64,000 bases of DNA from Bifidobacterium pullorum DSM 20433 (GTDB taxonomy: Bacteria > Actinomycetota > Actinomycetes > Actinomycetales > Bifidobacteriaceae): contig NZ_JDUI01000009.1 of the NCBI RefSeq assembly GCF_000771405.1, positions 62,001 to 126,000 on the forward strand, in the 5' to 3' direction. The position numbers were made by a program, and so were the translations under genes. This document shows, piece by piece, positions 20,583-29,664 of this stretch. How positions within the stretch are numbered: the stretch's first letter is position 1; each line of letters opens with the position of its first letter. The notes beneath the pieces are model-generated. The model saw only the letters and a program-made list of their open reading frames with translations. It made no database searches and had not been told where the DNA came from.

Positions 20583-20672
20583 CTACTTGCGCTGGTGACG
20601 AGTCTTACGCAGCAGTTTGCGGTGCTTCTTCTTGCTCATCCGCTTGCGGCGCTTCTTGATGACCGAACCCAT
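20583..20672 (-). CDS. Small ribosomal subunit protein bS22 (AURKAIP1/COX24 family)
   Basis: A 29-residue, extremely basic protein (MGSVIKKRRKRMSKKKHRK, then LLRKTRHQRK). Its sequence matches the actinobacterial mini-protein bS22, seen in mycobacterial 30S structures and in the AURKAIP1/COX24 family. A ribosome-binding site (GGAGG) lies 7 bp upstream of the ATG, and a bidirectional terminator follows. It is too short for most gene finders. Confidence 0.9.
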   Translation of the reverse strand: MGSVIKKRRKRMSKKKHRKLLRKTRHQRK

Positions 20673-20716
20673 CTCGAGCCTCCGTTCCTAAAGACGTAAA
20701 GATTGCAACTTGCCCA

Positions 20717-20746
20717 ATAGTACACTGCTTCGGGGACTTTGCCTAA
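20717..20746 (-). promoter_or_regulatory. Candidate promoter of bS22
   Basis: On the minus strand TTAGGC and TACTAT are separated by 18 bp, about 45 bp upstream of the bS22 start. Confidence 0.4.
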
Positions 20747-20765
20747 TGACGGCTCCGCAATATGA

Positions 20766-21377
20766 CTACAACGGGAACGCCATGTAGAAGTCCATCACCG
20801 CTTCCTCGGCGCCGGACGCACGGAACACGGCCGTGTCGTTCTGCCATACCGCCACGGCCTTGGTGTCGTCCGCCGCATCCACGCGGGCCACATAGCTGCC
20901 CTTCGTCTCGCCGGACACCTTGACGTCCCCGGCACCCAGCTCTTCCCCGGACAACGCGCCGGCCAGCGCATCATACTGCGCCTTGGCGGAATCCGCGGTG
21001 GACCACTGCGCCACCGTCAGCGTCACATCCTCGGCGGCCTCTCCGGTGGAATACGTCATCGTGTATTCCTCCAAGGGCGAGGCGTCGCTCCAGTCCGTGC
21101 TGGCGTCCGCCGCCGTACGGGCGAAGTTCAGCACCGAGTCCGGCATCGCCTTCAACAGTTCGGTGGCGTCCTCCGGCAACGCGACCGCGTCGATGCTCGG
21201 CGTGGACGGACGCTCGGCGACCTGCTCATTCTGCTGGTCCTGCTGACCCGCATCGTGGCGGATGGCCCACCCCGGCCACACGAAAGCCGACAGCACCGCG
21301 AGAATGATCACAACCGCCGCGGCCACGACCACGGCGACCAACTTGCCATGAGAAGAGGAACCTTGAGTATTCGACAT
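20766..21377 (-). CDS. Membrane-anchored extracytoplasmic protein of unknown function
   Basis: A 203-residue protein. After a short cytoplasmic end (MSNTQGSSSHGK) one strong membrane helix follows (LVAVVVAAAVVIILAVLSAFVW). The rest is an acidic, soluble domain (about residues 50-203) with beta-rich pattern, presumably outside the cell. There is no lipobox. The inner ATG at 21377 is preferred because upstream residues (ASCGCERIG) do not fit a membrane anchor. Function not recognised; it stands alone between bS22 and radA (divergent). Confidence 0.65.
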   Translation of the reverse strand: MSNTQGSSSHGKLVAVVVAAAVVIILAVLSAFVWPGWAIRHDAGQQDQQNEQVAERPSTPSIDAVALPEDATELLKAMPDSVLNFARTAADASTDWSDASPLEEYTMTYSTGEAAEDVTLTVAQWSTADSAKAQYDALAGALSGEELGAGDVKVSGETKGSYVARVDAADDTKAVAVWQNDTAVFRASGAEEAVMDFYMAFPL

Positions 21378-21505
21378 GTTCCCGATTCTCTCACAGCCGC
21401 ATGACGCAGCCACTGCCGATCACGGCGTTTTGCCCCGGAACGCCACAATCCCGCCCGCGGACACCGGGGCGGCGCCTTGTCGGCGAACACGGATAGCGTC
21501 GAAGC

Positions 21506-22909
21506 ATGGCCAAGACGTCGACGCAATACGTATGTTCCGAATGCGGGTGGAACGGACCCAAGTGGTATGGCCGCTGCCCGGAATGCGGGCAATGGGGCAC
21601 CGTGGAGGAGTTCCGCGAGGCCAAGGCCGTCGCGGGTACACGCACCGCCGCGCCCGGCCGCACCTCACGGACCACGGCGCTGCATGTCGGGGACGGCACC
21701 GCCACGCCGGTCACCGAGGTCGGCACCGAATCCGTACGCCGCCTGCCGACCGGATTCTCCGAGTTCGACCGGGTGCTCGGAGGCGGCATCGTACCGGGCT
21801 CGGTCACGCTGGTGGCCGGTGAACCGGGCATCGGCAAGTCCACACTGTTGCTGGAGACCGCCGGCATCATCGCCAAACATCAGCCGGAACGCACCGTGCT
21901 GTATATCTCCGGCGAGGAGTCGCAGGCGCAGGTGCGCATGCGGGCCGCGCGCATCGACGCGCTCAGCCCTAATCTGCTGCTGGCCTCCACCACCGACCTG
22001 GCAACCGTGCTGGGGCTCATCGAACGGGAACGTCCCGCGTTGGCCGTCGTCGATTCGGCGCAGACCATCGTCTCCCAGGAGGTCGATGGCATCTCCGGCG
22101 GCTCCACGCAGGTGCGCGAAGTGGCCAGCGCCCTGATCGACACGGCCAAAAGCCTGGATGTGCCGGTGCTGCTGGTCGGGCATGTGACCAAGGACGGTTC
22201 CATCGCCGGCCCGCGCACGCTGGAGCATCTGGTGGACGTGGTCTGCCAGTTCGAGGGCGATGCGCAGACCGCGCTGCGCATGCTGCGCGCCGTGAAGAAC
22301 CGGTTCGGACCGACCGACGAGGTGGGCTGCTTCGATATGAGCGGCGAAGGCATCGAGGAGGTGTCCGATCCTTCCGGATTGTTCCTGTCCGACGCCGAAA
22401 CGCCGGTGGAGGGTACATGCGTGACGTTCACGCTGGACGGGCACCGGAGTCTGCCGATCGAGGTGCAGGCACTGGTGACGAATTCGGTGCTGCCGACGCC
22501 CCGGCGCGCGGTCAATGGCGTGGACACGAACCGCATCGCCATGCTGGTGGCGGTGCTGTACCGGCATGGCCGGATCAATCTGCTGGGCAACGACCTGTAT
22601 GTGTCCACCATCGCCGGCGGCCTGGCCAAAGAGCCGGCCTGTGATCTGGCGATTGTGGCGGCGCTGGCGAGCGCGGCCCGTTCCCAGCCGATTCCGCGCA
22701 CGACCTGCGCGATCGGGGAGATCAGCCTGACCGGGCAGGTGCGTCCGGTCCCGCGGTTGGAGCATCGTTTGCGCGAGGCGGCGCGACTCGGCTTCACGAC
22801 GGCCGTGGTGCCGCGGCTGCGCAAGCGTCTTTCGATTCCCGGACTGCGATTGGTCGAGGTGGATGCGCTGCGCGAGGCGCTCGATACGCTGGGCCTGACC
22901 GGTCGGTAG
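21506..22909 (+). CDS. radA: DNA repair protein RadA
   Basis: A 467-residue RecA-like ATPase that helps branch migration during recombinational repair. It shows the N-terminal zinc finger (CSECGWNGPKWYGRCPEC), Walker A (GEPGIGKSTLL, about residue 105), the RadA-specific KNRFG motif (AVKNRFGPTDEVGCF, about 262) and a C-terminal Lon-protease-like domain with GEISLTGQVRPV. Length is normal. The gene is convergent with the MFS gene, only 6 bp apart. Confidence 0.97.
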   Translation: MAKTSTQYVCSECGWNGPKWYGRCPECGQWGTVEEFREAKAVAGTRTAAPGRTSRTTALHVGDGTATPVTEVGTESVRRLPTGFSEFDRVLGGGIVPGSVTLVAGEPGIGKSTLLLETAGIIAKHQPERTVLYISGEESQAQVRMRAARIDALSPNLLLASTTDLATVLGLIERERPALAVVDSAQTIVSQEVDGISGGSTQVREVASALIDTAKSLDVPVLLVGHVTKDGSIAGPRTLEHLVDVVCQFEGDAQTALRMLRAVKNRFGPTDEVGCFDMSGEGIEEVSDPSGLFLSDAETPVEGTCVTFTLDGHRSLPIEVQALVTNSVLPTPRRAVNGVDTNRIAMLVAVLYRHGRINLLGNDLYVSTIAGGLAKEPACDLAIVAALASAARSQPIPRTTCAIGEISLTGQVRPVPRLEHRLREAARLGFTTAVVPRLRKRLSIPGLRLVEVDALREALDTLGLTGR

Positions 22910-22915
22910 CAGCGT

Positions 22916-24175
22916 TCACAGGTCCGTCTCGTCCCAGCGGTCAGCGGCGGGAATTGTTCGCACCGGCTTGGATAGGGCCAACGGCAGCACGAGCGCCACA
23001 ACGACGACCAGCGCAAGCGCCGCCAGGCCACCCAGTCCGATGCGTGCGACCGACTCGCCGGCAATCGCACCACTGAACACCGCCAACACCATCGCGGGGA
23101 CCGCCACCGTGGACGAAATCCGACCTTGCAGCTCTGGCGGCGTCTTGGCGAATACGAATCCCATCACACCGGCGTTGACCAGCGGCAAGGGCAGGCCGAA
23201 CAACGACAGACAGACCAACACAACCGGGTATGATTGCGAAACCACCATCGGAACCATGCACATCGCGTAGAACACCATGGCCGCAACCATCGCGGCGCCG
23301 ACGGGAACACGGGCAGACCATCGACCGGCAATCACCGCACCGACCAGCGTCATCACGCATAATCCGGTGTCGAGCAGACCAACAAGGAAACGCGGCGTCC
23401 CATCGGCGATCAGATACAGCAAAGCCCCCTGCGACACACAATTCATGGCGAAGTTGACCAGCGCGGCCATGACAAGCAACGCGGGCATGCGCCGTCGACG
23501 GAACGACCACGCCCACCCCTCGAGGAAGTCCTCGAGGAATGAAGCACCGGAAACGGACGAGGAATCGCCGCCATCGGTCGCACCGGTCTCCGATTTTGCG
23601 CGATGCCAATCATGAGGTAGATGCAACGCGGTCACGCCGCTGACCGCGTACAGCAGTACCGATGCGAGAAACGGCAACCACGCGGTAATCGCGTACAACA
23701 CGCCGCCCAACGGTCCGCCGATGATGCTGACGGTGGCATCGCGCCCCTCATTGATGCTTCGCGCCTGCGGATAATCGGCGATGTCGATGATCGACCGGAG
23801 CATCGCGTCAGTTGCCTCACCGAGGAAGCCGCCGACCGCCGCCGCGAGCACCGCCAGCGCCGTCAGGATGGGGAACGTCAGCACGCCGCCCATCACCAAC
23901 GCGCCCGCCGTGCCCCAAATCACCACGCCGACCGCCGCATTGACAAGGATCAACGTACGCCGGTCGTGACGGTCGACGAAGGTGCCACCGAATATCTGTG
24001 AGACCTTACCGGCGAGGGTGACGAGCGTGACCAGCCAGCCGGCGAGTGCGACCGACCCCGAGATATCGTAGGCAACCATCGACAATGCGAGGTCTCGCAA
24101 TACGAAACCGAGCGCCGATGCAGTGTCGGCCGCGAACCATGCACGATAGTGCGAGGTTTTCCAGAACGCGGCCAT
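22916..24175 (-). CDS. MFS exporter downstream of an ArsR-type repressor
   Basis: A 419-residue, 12-helix major facilitator protein of the MFS_3/EntS-like exporter branch (IFGGTFVDRHDRRTLILVN signature loop; QGRISSTVAVPAMVL in the second half). The ATG overlaps the stop of the regulator gene by one base (TGATG), so the two are coupled. The pairing suggests export of a toxic compound or drug under control of that repressor. Substrate unknown. A GTG one codon earlier is an alternative start. Confidence 0.85.
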   Translation of the reverse strand: MAAFWKTSHYRAWFAADTASALGFVLRDLALSMVAYDISGSVALAGWLVTLVTLAGKVSQIFGGTFVDRHDRRTLILVNAAVGVVIWGTAGALVMGGVLTFPILTALAVLAAAVGGFLGEATDAMLRSIIDIADYPQARSINEGRDATVSIIGGPLGGVLYAITAWLPFLASVLLYAVSGVTALHLPHDWHRAKSETGATDGGDSSSVSGASFLEDFLEGWAWSFRRRRMPALLVMAALVNFAMNCVSQGALLYLIADGTPRFLVGLLDTGLCVMTLVGAVIAGRWSARVPVGAAMVAAMVFYAMCMVPMVVSQSYPVVLVCLSLFGLPLPLVNAGVMGFVFAKTPPELQGRISSTVAVPAMVLAVFSGAIAGESVARIGLGGLAALALVVVVALVLPLALSKPVRTIPAADRWDETDL

Positions 24176-24852
24176 CACAGCACCAGCCTGTAGAGCATCC
24201 AGGATACAGACACGTTCTCGGAACCATCGCTTTCATGATGTTCGGCGTCACACCGGGACTTCCACCGGGCTACGACTTCGCCGATCTCCGCGCCCAACGC
24301 ATCGAGATCGGCGGGGGTCATGCGAATCACCGTGTCACTCAGGTCAAGCGCGTCCGCCCACTCGTCCGACATCGCATGACGGGCCTCCAGGAAACGGTCG
24401 AGCATACGGGAGGCCATCACACCGAAGGTGTGGAGCATCATGTTCTCGGATTCGAGGTCGTCCCCGTCTGAGACATCGCCGAATTCGGTGACCGGCGCGA
24501 CGGCCTGCCAGCAGCTTTTGCGCCCATCGCCGTCGGGACTCGGCACCCTACGGACCAGACCACCCTTCTCAAGCTTGCCAAGATGGTAGCTGACACTGCC
24601 GGCCGCCTCCCCCACGACTTCGGATAGTTGCCCGACCGTCATATCGCCCCTGACACGCAGGGCCCCCAGAATCAACGCACGGGTCGGATGCGCCAGGACA
24701 CGCATCCGCTCAACCGAATCGAGCCGACTCACAGCCGCCGCTCCAGAACCGCCCGCCTGCGCCGCACCCGTCGGGCACCCTGCGGCAGAACCAATCCGAT
24801 CATCATCGTTTACGCCACACATCATGCCCCCTGACTGGAATTCGTCCGACAT
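24175..24852 (-). CDS. ArsR-like winged-helix transcriptional regulator
   Basis: A 225-residue regulator. Residues about 45-115 form the winged helix: ERMRVLAHPTRALILGALRVRGDMTVGQLSEVVGEAAGSVSYHLGKLEKGGLVRRV is the typical ArsR/HTH_20 pattern (shown here in spirit; key parts are HPTRALIL and SVSYHLGKLEKGGLV). The C-terminal ~100 residues are helical, as in HTH_20-plus-effector-domain proteins paired with MFS pumps. No metal-binding cysteine cluster is evident. It likely represses itself and the exporter through the palindrome just upstream. Confidence 0.85.
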   Translation of the reverse strand: MSDEFQSGGMMCGVNDDDRIGSAAGCPTGAAQAGGSGAAAVSRLDSVERMRVLAHPTRALILGALRVRGDMTVGQLSEVVGEAAGSVSYHLGKLEKGGLVRRVPSPDGDGRKSCWQAVAPVTEFGDVSDGDDLESENMMLHTFGVMASRMLDRFLEARHAMSDEWADALDLSDTVIRMTPADLDALGAEIGEVVARWKSRCDAEHHESDGSENVSVSWMLYRLVL

Positions 24853-24858
24853 TATCTT

Positions 24859-24888
24859 TACAAGATTTATTGTACAACATTTCTTGTA
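24859..24888. promoter_or_regulatory. Candidate operator of the ArsR-like repressor
   Basis: TACAAGA (24859-24865) and TCTTGTA (24882-24888) are perfect inverted half-sites with a second palindrome, TTGTACAA (24870-24877), between them. This AT-rich block stands 7 bp upstream of the regulator start in otherwise GC-rich DNA and would overlap its promoter. Confidence 0.65.
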
Positions 24889-25029
24889 TTACTTCGACAC
24901 TTTGCCACATCACCACGCGACCACAGTGATTGCGTCATTACTCGTTCACCACATCGCCTGTACGAGGCGGCGCGCCGGTACCCGCGCAGGCACTCCTGAC
25001 GCGGCGGCCCGGCCATTAAGATACTGCGC

Positions 25030-26580
25030 ATGACCAACACGATGAATACACCGCCGCGGTTCGGCGAGTGGGCGGCCGTGGTCTCGCAGCGCACCAACCG
25101 GTCACTGGCCGGGCGTCGGATCACCCTGCCGCCCGCGACTCGGCACGACGCCGATGCCGCCGATTCGGGCCGTGCATGGCGTCAATTCCGCAGCGAGGCG
25201 GCGCAGTGGGGCATGATCGCCTCCGACGCCGACGTGCACGCCGCGCACTCCCCCGACGCCTGCACCCCGGCGGGCGGCGACGCGCCGTTGGATCCCCGAT
25301 GCCCCGTCACGCAACTGTTCGATTCCCGCCATGCGGCCGGCGTTGCGGCCATGGATTACGCGCAGGAGCATATGCCGGTGACCGTCGCACTGTTGAAGAC
25401 GCTGACCGGCGAAACCGATCTCGACGGCGTGCGTATCGCGGTCTGTCTGATTCTGGAACCGAAGACGGCCGTGCTGCTGCGCCTGTTGCAGGCCGCCGGC
25501 GCGACCGTGGGCGTGTACTGCGAACCCGAGTCCACCGACCAGCGCGTGGCCGACCAGCTGCGTCGGGAGGGCATCATGGTCCAGGCGGATGCGGGGTGGA
25601 CCGCCGAACAGGCGCATCAGGGCGCGCTGCGGCTGCTGGATGAGATCCGCCCGCAGATCATCATCGACGACGGCGCGAGCTTCGCCCGACTCGCCGCGCT
25701 CGAACGTCCGCAACTGCTGGACGATCTGGTCGGCGTATCCGAAGAGACCACGAGCGGCGTGCGCGCGTTCGAGGCGATGCGGGACGCCGGGGCGTTGACG
25801 TTCCCGGTCATCGCGGTCAACGACAGCATCCTGAAAACCGGGTTCGACAACGCGCACGGCACCGGTGAGACCTGCGTGACCACGATGCAGGACATCCTCG
25901 GCGCCCGCGCGTTCGACGGCGCCCGGGTCACGGTGGTCGGCTACGGTCCGGTCGGCCGTGGCTTCGCGATGCGCATCCGCACGCTCGGCGCCCAGGTCAC
26001 AATCTGCGACACCAACCCCGTGGCGGCGCTGCGTGCCGTGTTCGACGGGTTCGCCGCAACGGATATCGACGAGGCGCTGCCGCAGTCCGATATTGTGGTT
26101 TCCGCCACCGGCGTACGTCATACCATCGCGCTGGAGCATCTGCGGCGCATGCGGCAAGGCACGGCGTTGGCCGTCATCGGCGGCATCGCCAACGAGATCG
26201 CCTTGGACGACATCCCGGACTTCCACGGCGAGCCCGGCACCCGCATCCGCGACCTGGCCGTGCCCGAGGGTCCCGTGATCCGGCTGTTGGCCGAAGGCGA
26301 CGGCGTCAACTACACGGCGGGCGGCGGCAATCCGATCGAGATCATGGATCTGAGCTTCGCCGTGCAGGTGTCGGCGGTCGATTATCTGTGGCGCACGCGC
26401 GGCACGCTCGCCCCCGGCCTGCATCGCCTGGATGCGGACGCGGATCGGCGCATCGCCGCCATGGCCCTGTCCGTACGCGGGTTCCGCGCCAGTCATGCCG
26501 TGGCGGACAACGGGTACGACTGGACGCTGACGCGGTTCGCCGAAACCGAACGCCGTTCGCGAACGCAGGAGGGCCGATGA
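25030..26580 (+). CDS. S-adenosylhomocysteine-hydrolase-like NAD-binding protein
   Basis: A 516-residue member of the SAH hydrolase superfamily. The cofactor half is intact: EETTSGVRAF, NDSILKTGFDN (Lys and Asp retained) and the NAD loop VVGYGPVGRG. The substrate-binding segment is altered: the usual LHMTVQT is replaced by LILEPKT, so the adenosine-contacting His and Thr are lost, and the C-terminal dimer-arm Lys/Tyr motif is not seen. It is therefore probably not a standard adenosylhomocysteinase. Its end overlaps the amidohydrolase start by 4 bp (ATGA), so both act together. True substrate unknown. Confidence 0.8.
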   Translation: MTNTMNTPPRFGEWAAVVSQRTNRSLAGRRITLPPATRHDADAADSGRAWRQFRSEAAQWGMIASDADVHAAHSPDACTPAGGDAPLDPRCPVTQLFDSRHAAGVAAMDYAQEHMPVTVALLKTLTGETDLDGVRIAVCLILEPKTAVLLRLLQAAGATVGVYCEPESTDQRVADQLRREGIMVQADAGWTAEQAHQGALRLLDEIRPQIIIDDGASFARLAALERPQLLDDLVGVSEETTSGVRAFEAMRDAGALTFPVIAVNDSILKTGFDNAHGTGETCVTTMQDILGARAFDGARVTVVGYGPVGRGFAMRIRTLGAQVTICDTNPVAALRAVFDGFAATDIDEALPQSDIVVSATGVRHTIALEHLRRMRQGTALAVIGGIANEIALDDIPDFHGEPGTRIRDLAVPEGPVIRLLAEGDGVNYTAGGGNPIEIMDLSFAVQVSAVDYLWRTRGTLAPGLHRLDADADRRIAAMALSVRGFRASHAVADNGYDWTLTRFAETERRSRTQEGR

Positions 26581-28040
26581 ACATCCACGATCCACTGTAT
26601 GCGGCAGCCCACCCCCAGCCGCTCACCGAGGTCACGCTGTATTCGGCGCCGCTGATCATCCCGGTCACCGGCCCGGTGATTCTCGACGGGTCCATCGCCG
26701 TATCCGGCAGCCGCGTCGTGCACGTCGGCACCCGCCGCTGGGTGCTGGACACCCTCGAATCCGAGTTGGCGCCGGACGCGCGCGTCGACGAACGGTACTG
26801 GCGCGGCGTCATCACCCCCGGCCTGGTCAACGCCCACACCCATCTGCAGTACACGGCGATGGCCGACGTGGGCCGCGGCACGTACGGCGACTTCCACGAG
26901 TGGGAGGATGCGTTCGACGCCGTCTACGACGGCTGCGACGGCGACATGTGGCGGGATTCCGCACGCGCCGGCGCACGCATGATGCTCGAGGCCGGCACCA
27001 CGGCGGCCGCCGACATCGTCACCGACCCGCAGGCGGCCGACGCGCTCGCCTCGCAGGGCATGCACGGCGTGGCCTACTGGGAGGTGATGAACTGGCACAA
27101 CAGTGACTGGAAGACCGCAGGCATCAGCGAACTGGTCAATCATCTGGGCTCGATGCGTCAGGAGGGGCTGCCCAGCATCGGCATCAGCCCGCACGCCCCG
27201 TACACGCTGGAGACCGCGCCGTTCGTGGACCTGCCCGACATCGCCCGCCAACTGGACATGCGTCTGCACATCCATCTGGCCGAGACTCCGATGGAGGCCG
27301 GCGCGGACACCGATGACCTGACCATCTACTCGGCCGCCGCCTGGCGCGACCGGCATTGGACCAGCTACACGGAGCTCAAACGGGAGGGGCTCAACGCCTC
27401 CGCCATCCAATTCCTCGACCAGCTCGGTTCGTTGGGCCCCGACGTGCACATCGCCCACGGCGTGTGGGCGAGCGCGGAGGACCGCCGCATCCTGCGTCAG
27501 CGCGGGGTCGGCGTGGCGTTGTGCCCCAGGTCGAACCGGATCACGGTCACGGGCAAGGACGCGCCCGTGCGCGCCTATCTGGAGGAGGGCAATCTGCTGG
27601 CCATCGGCACCGACTCCCTGTCCAGCTCCCCCAGTCTGGACGTGCTCGACGACGCGGCCGCGCTCTACGACCTGGCGCGGGCACAGGGATACCGGGCCAA
27701 CGACCTGTCCCATCGCATCATCCGCATGCTCACCATCGGCGGCGCCCAGGAGATAGGCATGTACGTGGGCGCAGGCCGCATCGGGCAGATCAACGCCGGC
27801 GCCACCGCCGATCTGGCGTTCTTCGACATCCCCGTCGACATCACCACCCCGGCCGGCATCGAAACCACCATCGACAATCTGATACGGCACGGCGCTGGCA
27901 CCAACCGGGCCACCGTCATCTCCGGCCGTCTGCTGTACAACGCCGGCGCCTTCGATATCGCCGACGCCTCCGGCGACGTCGCCGACGGCGACCCGACGGC
28001 CCCCGTCAACCCAATCCCAACGACAACCCCGGCACGCTGA
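26577..28040 (+). CDS. Amidohydrolase, SAH/methylthioadenosine deaminase-like
   Basis: A 487-residue metal-dependent hydrolase of the TrzN/ATZ/MtaD type. Metal ligands and catalytic residues appear in order: NAHTHLQY (about residue 85), SPHAPYTLE, HLAETPMEA (about 240), HGVWASAED (about 300) and GTDSLSSSPSLDVL (about 345). Relatives deaminate purine-type substrates such as SAH, methylthioadenosine or guanine. Translational coupling to the SAHH-like protein suggests a shared nucleoside-type substrate. No signal peptide. The precise reaction is inference. Confidence 0.82.
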   Translation: MNIHDPLYAAAHPQPLTEVTLYSAPLIIPVTGPVILDGSIAVSGSRVVHVGTRRWVLDTLESELAPDARVDERYWRGVITPGLVNAHTHLQYTAMADVGRGTYGDFHEWEDAFDAVYDGCDGDMWRDSARAGARMMLEAGTTAAADIVTDPQAADALASQGMHGVAYWEVMNWHNSDWKTAGISELVNHLGSMRQEGLPSIGISPHAPYTLETAPFVDLPDIARQLDMRLHIHLAETPMEAGADTDDLTIYSAAAWRDRHWTSYTELKREGLNASAIQFLDQLGSLGPDVHIAHGVWASAEDRRILRQRGVGVALCPRSNRITVTGKDAPVRAYLEEGNLLAIGTDSLSSSPSLDVLDDAAALYDLARAQGYRANDLSHRIIRMLTIGGAQEIGMYVGAGRIGQINAGATADLAFFDIPVDITTPAGIETTIDNLIRHGAGTNRATVISGRLLYNAGAFDIADASGDVADGDPTAPVNPIPTTTPAR

Positions 28041-28066
28041 CAAACCCATCAACGAAAGGACACACC

Positions 28067-28537
28067 ATGAGCGTGGCACTGCAAGACATGAGCCCCTACG
28101 CGCAATCCATCGTCGCCCGACTCGGCCTCGAACCGCATCCGGAAGGCGGCTGGTACGTGCGCGACTGGCAGTCGCCGATCAACGACCGGTCCGGTCACAG
28201 GCCGCTGTCGTCGCTGATCTACTTCCTGCTGGCCGAAGGCGACGCCAGCGCCTGGCATAAGGTCGACGCCGACGAAATCTGGCTGTGGCACGGACCGGCA
28301 CCGGTCACCATCGAACTGGGCGGCGAGGGAGAGGCCCCGGATGAGGCGGGAGCGGAATCGGTCACGCTCGGGGCCGGCATCGCCGCAACGGACGGGGACG
28401 ATGCAGCCGCCGCACCCGTCGGACATCTGGTCATCCCCGCGGGGGTCTGGCAGCGCACCCTGCCCGGCACCGGTGACGCGCTCGTCTCCTGCGTGGTCAG
28501 CCCCGGCTTCGAATTCGCCGGATTCACCCTGCAATAG
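28067..28537 (+). CDS. DUF985 cupin family protein
   Basis: A 156-residue single-domain cupin. Conserved family blocks include LEPHPEGGWYVRDW, LSSLIYFLLAEGDASAWHKVDADEIWLWH (the WHKVD-E-WLWH stretch carries possible metal ligands), and WQRTLPGTGDALVSCVVSPGFEF near the end. A ribosome-binding site (GAAAGGA) lies 27 bp after the amidohydrolase stop, so it is the third gene of that operon. Family members have a double-stranded beta-helix fold and mostly unknown roles. Confidence 0.88.
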   Translation: MSVALQDMSPYAQSIVARLGLEPHPEGGWYVRDWQSPINDRSGHRPLSSLIYFLLAEGDASAWHKVDADEIWLWHGPAPVTIELGGEGEAPDEAGAESVTLGAGIAATDGDDAAAAPVGHLVIPAGVWQRTLPGTGDALVSCVVSPGFEFAGFTLQ

Positions 28538-28560
28538 CGAGCGGAGCCACGGCGATAACC

Positions 28561-28583
28561 GGCTATCGGCAAGTCCGATAGCC
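28561..28583 (+). other. Hairpin between cupin gene and ABC-transporter gene
   Basis: A 9-bp perfect stem (GGCTATCGG / CCGATAGCC, loop CAAGT) has no T-run. It could be a weak terminator or processing site 24 bp past the cupin stop. Confidence 0.5.
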
Positions 28584-28672
28584 ACACGGTTCCCTCTGAC
28601 CAAACGGCGTCCTACTATACGTAAGGACGTCGATACCGTTTCCACGTCCAACCACAGATTCAGGAGAGTGAC

Positions 28673-29545
28673 ATGGCTTTTTCAGGCAAGCAGTTCATCC
28701 GCGCGGCCGCCGCGACCCTCAGCGTCGCCGCGCTCGCGCTGACCGCCGCATGCGGTTCCAACGCCGCGGATTCCACCACCGACGACACCCAGTCCAACAG
28801 CGGAGACCTCACCCAGCAGACCGTGGCCCCCGGCAAGCTGACCATCGCCACCGGCGACCCGGCGTACGAGCCGTGGGTGCTCAACGACGACCCGGAGTCC
28901 GGCGAGGGCTATGAGGCCGCCGTGGCGTACTCGGTGGCCGAGAAACTCGGCTTCGACGCCGAGGACGTGGTGTGGACGCGCACCACCTTCGACGCGGCCA
29001 TCGCCCCCGGCCCGAAGGACTGGGACATGAACATCCAGCAGTTCGGCATCACCGACGAACGCAAGCAGGCGGTCGACTTCTCCTCCGGCTACTACAAGGA
29101 CACTCGTGCCGTGATCGTGAAGAAGGACGGCAAGTACGCGAACGCGAAGTCGCTCGCCGATCTGAAGGACGCCGTGATCGGCGCCACCGTGGGCACGCAG
29201 GGCTACACCTATGCCAAGGAGAAGATCAACGACGACGTGCAGACGTTCAACGACGACGCCTCGCTCGCGCAGGCGCTGGACGCCGACCAGATCGACGCGC
29301 TGGTGGCCGATACCACCGTGTGCGTGTACATGGTGCAGTCCGGCCAGGTGGCGGATGCCGTGGTGGTCGGCCGCATCGCCGACTCCGAGGACAAGGACGG
29401 CATGGGCATCGTGCTGCCGAAGGATTCCGTGCTGACCGAGGCCACGACCAAGGCCGTCGACGAGCTGGACGCCGATGGCACGCTGCAGGAGCTGCAGGAC
29501 CAGTGGCTCGCCGAGTACACCTCCGATCTGCCGGAGCTTGCCTGA
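28673..29545 (+). CDS. Polar amino acid ABC transporter, substrate-binding lipoprotein
   Basis: A 290-residue extracellular solute-binding protein, family 3. A lipoprotein signal with lipobox LTAAC places the mature Cys near residue 26. The mature part follows the SBP_bac_3 pattern (KLTIATGDPAYEPWV, GYEAAVAYSVAEKLG, DMNIQQFGITDERKQAVDFSSGYY, VGTQGYTYAKEKI). It delivers an amino acid or similar compound to the permease encoded next. The ligand cannot be assigned; proximity to the SAHH/amidohydrolase genes is suggestive only. GGAGAG precedes the ATG. Confidence 0.92.
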   Translation: MAFSGKQFIRAAAATLSVAALALTAACGSNAADSTTDDTQSNSGDLTQQTVAPGKLTIATGDPAYEPWVLNDDPESGEGYEAAVAYSVAEKLGFDAEDVVWTRTTFDAAIAPGPKDWDMNIQQFGITDERKQAVDFSSGYYKDTRAVIVKKDGKYANAKSLADLKDAVIGATVGTQGYTYAKEKINDDVQTFNDDASLAQALDADQIDALVADTTVCVYMVQSGQVADAVVVGRIADSEDKDGMGIVLPKDSVLTEATTKAVDELDADGTLQELQDQWLAEYTSDLPELA

Positions 29546-29580
29546 CGCGGGTCTGACGCGGGTCTGACACGACGCCATCG

Positions 29581-29610
29581 CGGCCGGGCGCCTCTTTCCG
29601 TGCCCGGCCG
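29581..29610 (+). terminator. Hairpin between binding protein and permease genes
   Basis: A 9-bp stem (CGGCCGGGC / GCCCGGCCG) lies in the 119-bp gap. Such hairpins usually lower expression of the membrane components relative to the binding protein. The gap also holds a tandem repeat (TCTGACGCGGG) right at the stop codon. Confidence 0.6.
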
Positions 29611-29664
29611 CCGTGTTTCCGGTCCGTACAAGCCTCATTCCGATACCGAATTAGAGTAGGAACC

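Noticed and set aside
24853..25029. SAM or SAH riboswitch before the SAHH-like gene
   Set aside because: I could not find the paired helices of any SAM/SAH riboswitch class; start seems to have little or no leader.
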